Source: Cheilinus undulatus
Lineage: Eukaryota; Chordata; Actinopteri; Labriformes; Labridae
Assembly (NCBI RefSeq): GCF_018320785.1
Contig: NC_054865.1
Location: forward strand, 34,720,398-34,784,397
Reading direction: 5' to 3'
Length of the DNA: 64,000 nt
Part shown: piece after piece, positions 11,901-21,603 of the stretch
How positions within the stretch are numbered: the stretch's first letter is position 1
How the letters are laid out: every line of letters begins with the position of its first letter
Translations under genes and position numbers: made by a program
Notes under the pieces: model-generated
The model's input: the letters and a program-made list of their open reading frames with translations, nothing else
Databases searched by the model: none
Told to the model about the DNA's origin: nothing

Positions 11901-14219
11901 TGCATATGCAGCAGGCAAACAAAATGGACACACTGTTATAAAAAGTGTGCAAACTCTTACACAAGAACTGTCCACTTGTAAACTGAGCACTTAAATCCCA
12001 TGTTGATACTGGGCAGAAGCAGGGTCTTTCTCCCCATCAACCTTTGATGGGAAGGTGAGAACTGTTTGAAACAAGACTTGAAAAAAGGTCAATCTCTCCA
12101 TTAAATCAGCTAATAATGACAGCGTCAGAGGATAAGAGTCTACAATGCCCCACCAGGTGAAAAAGGAGGGGTCACAGACAGTGCTGGGGGTAAAACGCCA
12201 ACACATTAGTCGGACACAGATCTGACAACCATGAAAGTAACTTTCTCAGCAGATTAAATGGAAATAAAAATCCATCAGGTAATGCATAGAATTATCAAAT
12301 GTTTTTTTTTCCCCCAGAGATCAGTCAAAAGATGGTAAAAAGGTACTATGTAATGTACGCTTTAATGGGAATGTCTGTGTGAGGAATGCTTTCTGATTAT
12401 AAACCTACACATGATTCTATGTATGGTCTAATTGCACTTATTTTAAACTTTACCCTTTTGAATTTTTGGATTTCACTGACAGAAGTAAACATCTGTCAAG
12501 AGGAGGAAACTGCAGCATTCATGTTGGCTGATTTGTAAACAGAGTTAAAAATGCACGTCAGTTTTTTCTCTCTCTCTTAACACCCGACACCTCAAACAAT
12601 ACTTCAGAAATATTCCCTTCATTAAAAAAAGACATCTACTATATTGTGATTCCTATAAGCAGGTCAGTGTGAAGTAAATGAGACATTTTTATGTGCAACA
12701 CAAGACAATCATAAGATTCGCTGGAAAAACTAGAAGACTTTTAAACAAAAAGACGGGACAGAGGTGATTACAACAATTAAAGTCACGCCTGCCTTGGAGA
12801 TGCATTTGAGTCAATCTACATCAAATAAAATATCATCAGTGAGATGCAGAATTAAAAAGCGATTTGACCTTCAAAGATTTCTTGAGTATTCTGACGAATG
12901 CATGTTTTGCTTGTGTAGAAAACACTTAAAGAAAATGAGCGTAAAAATATAGCATCACCTTTAAAATGGGGGATTAAAGAGGGTCAGATCGCCCACTTCT
13001 GAAGTAAAGAGATATATAAAAGCCAACAAACAGGGAGATTCTTGGGGGAGAATAAACTATTGCTTTCATTTGGTAACTGAGGAAAAAGGAACAACTTCAG
13101 GATGAAGACAGTGCTCCATCACTGACTCAATCTCCCTTCTATTCTTTAGGCTAAAATGGCTTGTAGCACATGATGTGAAGAGGGAATATGTCTCCTCCAG
13201 GAGGCTTTGGTGATGACCAGCCAGTGCCTCCGCCTCAGTCTAACATGCCTTTCAAATTCAAATAGTCTCCAGTCTGGTTTGGAAAACTGAGGTGAAGTGA
13301 GGAGGTGGGTGGGACAATTATTTTATGAAGTGATGGCGGTTCTTATTGATGATACTGGAATGCAACATGTTTCTAGTTATCACAAAGAACTAAGCCATCT
13401 TCCATCATGTGGCATATATATCATGGTGGTTTTTAATATGAAACGGATTGATGCACAGACAGGCTGATTGATTTTTACTATCTTTGATTGTAAGACAAGG
13501 AGGACATGCCACGCTTGGCCTGAGAGAGGATCCCATCCTATGCTGAACGAGAGAGGATCTCTGCTTACAAAAGAGGTTTTAGGCTCCTGCTGAAGAGGCG
13601 CAGTGTAACGTACTGACTGTTAGCATCAACAGTGCCAACAAATCACTGTAAGAGCTGCTGAGGTCTGCACCTGTACTCTGTTTTTTGGATAAATGCTTTT
13701 TTTAAGGATACAACTTCTTAGGAATTAAAGATCAAAAGCTGTGATCTTTTAAATACATCAGAACCTGCAGAGTTGGTAGCTTTGTTGTGCTTAAAGCACC
13801 TTTTTTTGTGGTCTGTGGTCGTCCAAAGAGACAGTTAGTTAGCAACAGATTTCTATAAGGTCACCTCTAAGTATAGAAATGAGGAAGTGACCAAAAGAGA
13901 GAGGGAGTAAGAGAAATGCAGTGTGTAAGGACTATGGTAGGAATTTCAACAGCTACATACTTTCTACTCAGCTCTTCACATCCCTGTCAGACCTCAGTTG
14001 GCTGGGAGAGCACAGCCTTGTATCCTTTGGCGAAGGGACAACCAAACCACACCACAACTTCTCTCCTGATATACACAGATCTTATGGTTTTTACATTTTA
14101 GGTGTGCAAAATCTCAAACATTCTGAGGCTACATTCGCACAATTTTTTCCTCTTTCTCTCCTTGTCAGACTCATTCTTACTTGTGGCAGTCTCTTTTATA
14201 ATTGCTACCAATTATGATG
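8916..14219 (-). other. atxn1l: Probable atxn1l 3' UTR (about 5.3 kb)
   Basis: Downstream of the atxn1l stop on the - strand lies about 5 kb with no transposon signatures and no convincing ORF, unlike the repeat-rich DNA around it. A - strand AATAAA (plus-strand TTTATT, 8916-8921) is a candidate distal poly(A) signal. Mammalian ATXN1L and ATXN1 are known for multi-kilobase 3' UTRs, which fits. The exact end is inference. Confidence 0.45.
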
Positions 14220-15650
14220 CTACTTCCCTGCATTAGAGCGCCCCTCAATGGACAGTTTGACCTCCTGGGGGATAAAAGAAGGCCTTGTGTGGCCGGAGGT
14301 GCTAATTTGAGGGCGTGGTGGACCTTCGTCTCCCTTCATATTGTATCTTTGGAGGGCAGGTGAGGACCAGCGCCTTTGAGAAGCCTGCATTGCTGCCATC
14401 CCTGCCCCTGCAAAAGCAGAGCCTTCTGTGTGCAAGTGGAAACTACTCTGGCTCCTTGGATGCTCTGCTGAGGTCCTACTGGGTCTGATGGGTGACTCAA
14501 TTTGCCCAACAATCCCAAAAGGTGCAGCGTCATCCTTATCAACCACATCTTTGTCTCCCTCCCTCTGTCTTTCTCGGTGGATTCGGTCCAGCCTGAAATG
14601 AGATGTAGGCCGAGTCTGCTGAGGAGCAGGTGGACCCATGAGCTGGTGACCAGGTCCTGATGTAGCATTTGTTTTGCTAAAAGTCCTGGGCAGGTTCTGT
14701 TGCTGTGGATGATGGTGTTGTGGTTGTTTCTGCTGCTGTGGCTGAAGCTGCTGCTGCAAGGTGATGGATACGCAAACGTCTCCTACCTGCAGATGATGGC
14801 AGGCCAGGCCGTAGAGTTGGGCTGTGCGTTCAGGGCTGCAGGATGACCAGCCCTGGCCAAACACGAAGAAGGGATGCTCTGGGGGCACGTCGATGGTCAC
14901 TTTGCTCTGCTGCTCCCCAACAGTAAAGTGAAGCGACACAAGGCCGGGTCTCTGCTGGCTGGCTCTTATGTCCACAACCATGCTGGAGTCAATCTTAAGC
15001 CCTCCACTCACCTCGGCACTCCGCACAAAGTCCTGAGTCTGCAGGTCCTCCACGCGCTTCAGCTCCCCTGTGGCCAGTTGGATAATTGCCCCCTTCATGA
15101 AATGTGATGGGTTGCAGGGAGCTGGGGCAGGAGTGAGGCTTGAAGCTAAGGCCTGAGTTACATCTGCTGCAGGCTGGACAGGAGGCTGCTGCTGTGGGGG
15201 TGGCTGCTGAGCTGGGGTCTGCTCTGCCCTCTCAGGGAGGCACACTCTGGCTGTAGAATCTGTGGCTTTAAAGCTTGGATTAGAGGAGGCCAAGGTGGTG
15301 GAGGCATGGCTAGCTGACGCATCGTTAGCCTGTCCTGGATAGTGTTGCTGTGTCGGTTGGGGCTGATGTGGCAGGTGATACTCCAGGGGAATAAGGACTG
15401 GTTGCCCATTGGCCAGCATGACGGCATGGCCTTGCTGCCCTGATTGGGGCTGGACACCTGCCACTCTGGGGTCACTGTAACCCAAAGGCTGGGCTGTGTA
15501 CGCAGTCCGGCTCGAAACTAGGCCTGTGTTCTCCCCGTGCCTGTGCTCTCTCTGAGCACCCTGAGAGAGGTTTAAGGGTGCAAAGGAGACCTCTTTTCTC
15601 ACTCCACCACTTTGGCTTGAAGAAGCCAATCGACCAACCACCTGTTGCAC
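14220..15650 (-). CDS. atxn1l: atxn1l coding exon 2 (AXH domain)
   Basis: The acceptor CAG occupies 15653-15651. Exon residues 1-30 hold V-Q-Q-V-V-G-R-L-A-S and the P-L-N-L-S motif. Residues about 140-180 are Q/P-rich. AXH runs about 181-299 (starts P-S-H-F-M-K-G-A-I-I-Q-L-A; later E-H-P-F-F-V-F-G-Q-G-W-S-S-C). After AXH come a Q/H/P-rich stretch (plus-strand about 14694-14760), an R-R-W-S-S-P motif (14358-14375) and the C-terminus S-I-E-G-R-S-N-A-G-K before TAG (14220-14222). AXH is an RNA- and protein-binding fold that mediates dimerisation and CIC binding in ataxin-1. Confidence 0.95.
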   Translation of the reverse strand: MQQVVGRLASSSQSGGVRKEVSFAPLNLSQGAQREHRHGENTGLVSSRTAYTAQPLGYSDPRVAGVQPQSGQQGHAVMLANGQPVLIPLEYHLPHQPQPTQQHYPGQANDASASHASTTLASSNPSFKATDSTARVCLPERAEQTPAQQPPPQQQPPVQPAADVTQALASSLTPAPAPCNPSHFMKGAIIQLATGELKRVEDLQTQDFVRSAEVSGGLKIDSSMVVDIRASQQRPGLVSLHFTVGEQQSKVTIDVPPEHPFFVFGQGWSSCSPERTAQLYGLACHHLQVGDVCVSITLQQQLQPQQQKQPQHHHPQQQNLPRTFSKTNATSGPGHQLMGPPAPQQTRPTSHFRLDRIHRERQREGDKDVVDKDDAAPFGIVGQIESPIRPSRTSAEHPRSQSSFHLHTEGSAFAGAGMAAMQASQRRWSSPALQRYNMKGDEGPPRPQISTSGHTRPSFIPQEVKLSIEGRSNAGK

Positions 15651-18600
15651 CTGGAATTCGAAGGAACAAAGTGTTTGTCACATTATTTTGAATTAGCTGA
15701 AATTTTCATTTAAAGTTATGGCACAATTTCAAAACACATCTAATAACTGGGGCTAGTGGTTTGGTCATGCACCCCATGTACAGAGGCTGTAATCTTTGGT
15801 CCCCACTGTCTCTACCCAGGTTTTCCTGCTTTATCCACTGTCTTATCTACTAAATAAAGGCACAAAAGCCCATAAAAATATAGTTAAAAATTCAAAATAC
15901 CATATATCAAAGAGTGTGAGTTTGATGCATCTTAAAAGAAACAAGTTCATATAAGGACTACATCACTCAAACTTAGTTTGAAGTTATTTGGGGTGCAGAT
16001 GGCCTAGTGGTTTAAGGCCGGTCCCATGTACGCAGTTGGCCTAGGTTGGAATCTGGCCTATGGCCCTTTCCTGCATGTCTCTCCCCACTCTCTCGCCCCT
16101 GTTTCAGACTCTATCCACTGTCCTCCTCTATCAATAAAGGCACAAAAAGCCCAAAATATATCTTTAAAAAATTGTTTGAAGTTACTTAAATACAAGAGCA
16201 TTAATCATATGGGAAATGCTACAATGCCCCCTTTATATTTAACAGGCTGCTAACAGGATGCACACAATTGTTTTTATAAAACATAAAATCACCCAAAAAT
16301 TACAAAACATAAATAGTTTTTAAGTTTTCTCAATAAGGTATCCAATGGTTAACTATGAACATTAATTATAAGCATTTCTCTGTGTTTGGTCAGTTCAAAT
16401 AAGAAATTTGCTTTCAATTTTGGCAGCTAGCTCAAACCAAGAACAAACCATATCACCTACTAAGGAATCAACCTGCTTCCTTCCCCTGCATAGCACACCA
16501 ACACAAAAGAGTATGTTCACGCAACCACAAATAACCTCACTGTAACTTTCGTCCAACATGGGAATTATCTGGCTACAACTCTACCTACAGAGCCACATCA
16601 CACAATGATGAGAGGAAGTGGAGTGTAAAATAAACACTAAGTATTAGACATACTGACATGACAAGGCACACAGTAAGTGCACATATGTTCTTGTAATTTA
16701 CAAAACCTAGGCCACAGAAAACACTTAAAAAGGACAAACTACATAGAAAAAGACTGGTTCACTCTAAATATCAGGACAACACCGCATTCCAAATTATTAT
16801 GCAAATGATATTTTTCTCTTATTTTCCCAAATATGAATGCAAATGACAGAATATTTTTCAAGTCATCAACCGTTAGAGCATAATTCAAATGTTCCTGAAC
16901 AAACTTCATAATGATAACAATTATTAAAAAAAAAGAAAAAACTCAATATGCACCATTCCACATTATTATGCACAACAAAGTTTTAAAACATTTTATAGGT
17001 TGTAAAGAACGGAAAATGGTCATTTTTTGAATTTACAGCATTAGGGGGTCATATTTACTGAAATCAAAATTTATTTAAATCGAAAACATCTTTACTGGCA
17101 AAGTTACATGTTAACATAGGAGCCCCTCTTTGATAGCACCTTCACTATTCTTGCATCCATTGAACTTGTGAGTTTTTGGAGAGTTTCTGCTTGAATTTCT
17201 TTGCAAGATGTCAGAATAGCCTCCCAGAGCTATTGTTTTGATTTGAACTGCCTCCCACCCTCATAGATCTTTTGCTTGAGGATGCTCCAAAGGTTCTCAA
17301 TAGGGTTGAGGTCAGGGGAGGATGGGGCCACACCATGAGTTTCTTTATTTTTATGCCCATAGCAGCCAATAACACAGAGGGATTCTTTGCAGCATGAGAT
17401 GGTGCATTGCCATGCATGAAGAAAACTTTGCTACAGAAGGCAATGTTCATCTTTTTTTACCTTGGAAGAAAGTGGTCAGTCAGAAACTCTATATACTTTG
17501 CCGAGGTCATTTTCACACCTTCTGGGACCCTAAGGGGCCTACCAGCTCTCTCTTCATGAATCCTGCCCAGAACATGACTCCACCACCTCCTTGCTGACAT
17601 CACAGCCTTGTGGTGGCCATCCACCAACCATCCACTACTTCTCCATCTGGACCCTCCAGGGTTGCACGGCACTCATCAGTCAACAAGACTGTTTGAAAAT
17701 GAGTCTTCATGTGTTTCTGGGCCCACTGCAACCGTTTCTGCTTGTGAGCATTGGTTAGGGGCGGCCGAATAGTAGGTTTGTACATGACCACAAGCCTCTG
17801 GAGGACCCTACACCTTGAGGTTGGTTGGACCCCAGAGGCACCAGCAGCTTCAAATACTTGTTTGCTGCTTTTTAATGGCATTTTAGCAGCTGCTCTCTTA
17901 ATCCGATGAATTTGTCTGGCAGAAACCTTCCTCAGTATGCCTTTATCTGCATGAACCCGTCTGTGCTCTGAATAAGCCTCAAATTTCTTCACAGTATGAT
18001 GTTCACGCTTAAGTTTTCATGAAATATCTAATGTTTTCATTCCTTGTCCAAGGCATTACACTACTTGACACTTTTCGGCAGCAGAGAGATCCTTTTTCTT
18101 TCCCATATTGCTGAAACCTGTGGCCTGCTTCATAATGTGGAACATCCTTCTTACGTATTTTTCCTTTAACTAAGCTTGCCTGGCAAACTGATCATCACAG
18201 GTGTCTGAGATTGATTTCAGTAATTCAAAGAGCCCTGAGGCACAATATCATCCATAAGTTTAATTGAAAAACAAAAATTTGAATGTTTATGAGACTACAA
18301 TCCAATGTGCATAATAATTTGGAACGAAGTGTAGATTAACAGACTCAGCAAAAGCAAACAACAGTGGGTTAATATGCAAAACCAAGAGCTAATTCCATGC
18401 AATTACAAAAGTGTGATTTAATTTGATTATCAGATGTCTATATTTGTACATTTTTAGAACAACTGGATAAGAAGTAGCATAAAAGGAAGTCATCAGAGTG
18501 TCTTACCTCCAGGTCACTGTCTGGAGTGCTGCGCTGGCCTGGTGAACTCCTTCCCTCCTGCCTCCTGTTCTGCAGGCCTCTGTCTTGGCTGTGCTCCTGT

Positions 18601-19556
18601 GCTGCAGAGCTGGATGCCACCTGCAGCAGACGAGAGTTTCTAGCAGTGTAGGCTGGATCCACAACAACAATCTCCCTGGCTCCCTGCTCTTTATCGCCTC
18701 CATTCATCTCTGGTTCATTCTCCTGCTGGCCACTGAGGGGGTCTCTGGTTGCAGTGGCAGCCCTGGTGCCCTGCGGATGATAGAAGACTGGCATCCCTCG
18801 AGAGCCGACGTCTGTTGCAGGCAGGACCCCAACAGTGCCAAGGTGCTGCTGGGCAGCTTGCTCTGAAGGCAGCATCAGTGGGACACTGCTGGGTACTGCA
18901 ACTTTGGCAAAGGTATGAGAAGCTACCTGGGCCTGGGGAGGTGGGGAAACGACACCTTCCTGTATGACAGATGGATAGGGAACAAGGTGGGATACAGCAT
19001 GGGGCTGAGGAATGGTGCCTGAGGGAGAGATTAATGACCCTGGGACAAAGCCAGGGGGGAGAGCATAAGGTACTGCTGCATAAGGGGAACTAACAAACTG
19101 GAGAGATGAATGAGGGATCTGGGCATATCCAAGAGGAGGATAGGGAAGGCCTGGGTGCTGCAGGAGAGGTGAGTGTACAGTGTAGGCTGGAGAGATATGG
19201 CTCAAAACAGGGTGCAGACTGGTAGGCGATGGAAGTGCCACTTTGTAGAGCATGCTGTACTGGTCAACAGACACCGCTGGTAAGCTTTCAGAATTATCCA
19301 CTCCATAATGAAGCCCTGGCTGAGCTCGCAGCCACTCTGCAGATGGAGTCCCTCCCTGAGCATCACTGTTGGCTGCAGAGTTCTGAATAGAAACAACTTC
19401 ATCTTCTACAGCACCGCCACTGGCACCACTGCCAGTAGCCCCTCCTCCTGCAGCGACACCTCCCCCTGTCCCTCCAGCTCCACTGCTGTTACTAACAGGA
19501 AGGTCCCTCTTCTTAGGAGGTAGGCACTCCTGGTTACGCTCCTGAGCTTGTTTCAT
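14220..19556 (-). CDS. atxn1l: Ataxin-1-like protein, complete spliced CDS (826 aa)
   Basis: The two coding exons are 19556-18507 (350 codons) and 15650-14220 (476 codons plus TAG), joined in phase 0. The donor is GAG|GTAAGA and the acceptor CAG|GTG; the junction reads S-D-L-E|V-Q-Q-V-V. The start at 19556 is chosen because the next residues carry the ATXN1/ATXN1L N-terminal signature E-C-L-P-P-K-K-R. The AXH domain is at about residues 531-649 and the C-terminus is the family's P-S-F-I-P-Q-E-V block. ATXN1L (BOAT) is a nuclear/cytoplasmic co-regulator that pairs with ATXN1 and binds Capicua (CIC) and other repressors through AXH. The human protein is, as I recall, 689 aa; this one is longer, with extra Q/P-rich and G/A-rich stretches. 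AXH and both termini match ATXN1L more closely than ATXN1. Confidence 0.93.
15749..15880 (+). repeat. tRNA-derived SINE, decayed copy 1
   Basis: This copy shares with the copy at 15990 the head (GGCTAGTGGTTT), the CCCATGTACAGAGGC block and the tail AATAAAGGCACAAAAGCCCA. The pol III boxes are degraded. It lies in the atxn1l intron, on the opposite strand to the gene. Confidence 0.7.
15990..16172 (+). repeat. tRNA-derived SINE, copy 2
   Basis: The head has an A box (TGGCCTAGTGG, 16000-16010) and a B box (GGTTGGAATCT, 16044-16054; consensus GGTTCGAATCC). The spacing fits a tRNA-like pol III promoter. After it come the tRNA-unrelated body (CCTGCATGTCTCTCCCCACT) and the tail AATAAAGGCACAAAAAGCCC. 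This is a common SINE layout in percomorph fishes. It is not a functional tRNA: no cloverleaf can be completed. Confidence 0.8.
16779..18333 (-). mobile_element. Tc1/mariner element, near full length, inactivated
   Basis: The terminal inverted repeats TTCCAAATTATTATGCA face each other at about 16787 and 18326, with an outer ACAC on both sides. The transposase reads on the - strand from ATG 18107 (M-G-K-K-K-D-L-S-A-A-E-K) to about 17131. It has two early stops, then V-L-L-T-D-E-C-R-A-T-L (first D), then F-M-H-G-N-A-P-S-H-A-A, where the second catalytic D is G. A one-base loss follows before S-S-P-D-L-N-P-I-E-N-L-W (the E). Restoring the frame would leave 37 residues between the second D position and the E. 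It lies in the atxn1l intron, on the same strand as the gene. Confidence 0.85.
18507..19556 (-). CDS. atxn1l: atxn1l coding exon 1
   Basis: It starts at ATG 19556 (context GCAATGA, G at -3). Residues 10-18 are the conserved E-C-L-P-P-K-K-R-D block. A low-complexity S/G/A run at residues 23-50 is absent from the mammalian protein as I recall it. It is followed by the ATXN1L-specific V-D-Q-Y-S-M-L-Y-K-V-A and Q-H-P-G-L-P-Y-P-P-L-G-Y-A-Q blocks. The exon ends ...T-P-D-S-D-L-E at donor GTAAGA (18506-18501). The exon continues 5' as UTR to an acceptor at 19678. Confidence 0.93.
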
Positions 19557-19678
19557 TGCAATCCTCTGATCAACCTGGTGGCTTTACTGTACTGCACAGG
19601 AACTGAAACTTGCAAGCAAGTCAGCCTGCACAGAAACCAGTTCTAAAAACACCTGGTTCACCTCATCTACCGATTCAC
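19557..19678 (-). other. atxn1l: atxn1l 5' UTR part of coding exon 1
   Basis: On the - strand a pyrimidine-rich acceptor (TTTTTTTCAG|GTGAATCG) sits at 19681-19679. It places the exon's 5' edge at 19678, 122 nt before the start codon. The segment contains the end of a possible upstream ORF (TAA at 19586-19584). The splice site is inferred, not shown by a transcript. Confidence 0.6.
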
Positions 19679-20875
19679 CTGAAAAAAAGAGCAAAAATAA
19701 ACAATTACAGCAATCATGTCAAACCACTCTTAAAACATCCAGGTGCTCACTTTTACTTTGCAATACCATGTGTTTTAAAAGGTTAAATCTCTAATATTCA
19801 CATGCTCATTTGCATTGTAAAGTCTAAAGCTTACTACAAATCTTCAGCCATATTTTAACCTAGAGCTGCTGCAAGAAAAGAGACAGCACAAGCAGTCAAT
19901 CCAAATTCATATCGACAGATACTTATGTTTTTTAAGCGTTTCTGTTGTATCTTCTAGCTATTCACGTTGAAATTAGATCTTGCAGTTGAAGAAGGAAAAG
20001 AGGAAGTTTCTCCATACGTTTAATGTGCCAGTGGCAACCAGGCTCAAGTGCCGATTGGCTAGTACTCATGTGACATCTAGCCAGTCAAATTGTGCTTATG
20101 CAGAACATTTGGTTGGACTTTGTAGAGTGAAAACAGAGCCAGAGGCAAAGACACACCTTGCAGTGGAGCCAAATTAGCACTCTTTATGATTATCTAATTG
20201 TATCTATTATTAGAAAAATAAGATGCCAATAACAATAATTGTACAAATGCCAAATATTAGCCACAATAATTGGCCAGGTCAATGATCAGTTGGCCCCTAG
20301 CTGTCACTGTATTTGTAGTGTGAAGGAGTATCCCTGCATTTGTTGTTTATAATTGGTATGCATGTTTTTTGATGCTATGGTATTGAAATAGATGTTGATA
20401 TTATTTTACTTTCAATAGTATCAATTTAAGACCATGGCGTCATTACAAGTTTGATTTGTTATCAATGCTTATTGACATTCAGTGAGACCATTTTACGGCT
20501 AAAATAACTGATGAAACAGCATTCTAGTCACACTCAGCTCACACATTTTAAAATCTCCGAATACTAAAACTTATAACTATCAAGTAAAGGCATTTCCATC
20601 AGCTGCCCCCTCATAGTTCCCTCTCAGTTCTGCCACAAGTAAATCAATTGTACTTCGATATGTTTACTTTGAGCTAAGATGTAAAGCTCCATATGTTAAG
20701 CAGTGGTGAACAAACATATGGATTATTACTGAGATAGCAAGCAAAGACCAAAGTACTTGGAAGTAGCTGGTTGAGTAATTTATGATAAATCTGAATCAAA
20801 GTCTTTTTTCACTCCTCTTCCAGTCCATGATCCTGACTCAAATGGTTCTTGTTTGTCTCAACAAGTAAAAAGATT

Positions 20876-20931
20876 TAAAAAAAAAAAAAAAAAGAAGAAG
20901 AAGAAGAAGAAAAGAAAAAAAAAGAAAAAAG
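20876..20931. repeat. A-rich run with (GAA)n/(AGA)n simple repeat
   Basis: A homopolymeric A run followed by AAG triplets and mixed A/G. It makes an open frame of lysines that is not a gene. Confidence 0.9.
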
Positions 20932-21398
20932 ACTCAGTCAACCTGCTCTTTCGGATGAATCTACTGATAACACTTGATAGAAGACCAAAAGAATATATAT
21001 ACAGTTTGAGGAAAGAGTTTCCTACAAGCAGCAGTCTAAAGTAACTCTGTTTACCGTTAGCTAGTCGCTGCCTTGGCTAAAGTTAGCTAGCAACTTAAGA
21101 GTCTTTCTTTCCCCGTTAAAACCGAAAAGTGACCGCATGGCACTTTGTAAACTAACGCTGCTTGAAAAGACGTTGAAGTAGCGCATACTGCGTGAGGCCA
21201 TTTAGTTATCACGATAGTTGATCACTGGGCAACAGCCTAGCGGTTTTCGGCTAGTTAGCTAAACGGCTAACACAGCAACAACTAGCTGTATCACCTGAAT
21301 CAACTCCAGCTCGGCTCACATCTGCTCACAGGCTAACATGGCAATACGCACAGTGCACGTCACATATGTATCTACTTTGTCCAGTAGTGCAGACGTAC

Positions 21399-21480
21399 CT
21401 CCAAATGTCATTGCGAACTGGGTTTCCTTGATAGAAAAGTTGATATGCAGAGGGACAATTGAAGAAATCAAGGCTAGGGA
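21399..21480 (-). other. atxn1l: Probable atxn1l first (leader) exon
   Basis: A strong - strand donor, GGAG|GTACGT (plus 21398-21393), lies about 120 bp downstream of a CRE/CCAAT pair and 1.7 kb upstream of the 19678 acceptor. The exon's 5' edge is unknown; 21480 is a guess from the distance to the CRE. It contains ATG 21411 (G at -3), which opens an upstream ORF that continues in frame across the proposed splice. Confidence 0.45.
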
Positions 21481-21515
21481 GTCGAGCCCATCTCGAAGGC
21501 CAGCAGAGGCGCTCA

Positions 21516-21527
21516 CCAATGACGTCA
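21516..21527. promoter_or_regulatory. atxn1l: CCAAT box and palindromic CRE, putative atxn1l promoter
   Basis: CCAAT (21516-21520) overlaps a perfect TGACGTCA cAMP-response element (21520-21527). The surrounding 21060-21530 stretch has more CpG than its AT-rich flanks. The position just upstream of the proposed leader exon fits CREB/ATF and NF-Y input. The sites are visible; their use is inference. Confidence 0.5.
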
Positions 21528-21548
21528 TCATGTTGATTCAATTTCCTG

Positions 21549-21572
21549 TTTTTTTTTTTTTTTTTGGAGGGG

Positions 21573-21602
<30 letters not shown>
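21549..21602. repeat. Poly-T, G run and (TTTG)n
   Basis: A T run of about 17, then GGAGGGGGGG, then TTTG units. Simple sequence just upstream of the atxn1l promoter. Confidence 0.9.

Positions 21603-21603
<1 letters not shown>

Noticed and set aside
14336-14668. 110-codon - strand ORF overlapping atxn1l exon 2
   Set aside because: It is in another frame of the confirmed AXH exon, with no family match or start support.
15990-16172. Possible tRNA gene from A and B boxes
   Set aside because: The body and AATAAAGGCACAAA tail mark a SINE, a second copy lies 110 bp away, and no cloverleaf forms.
20853-21044. Lysine-rich ORF
   Set aside because: It is a translation of an A/AAG simple repeat.
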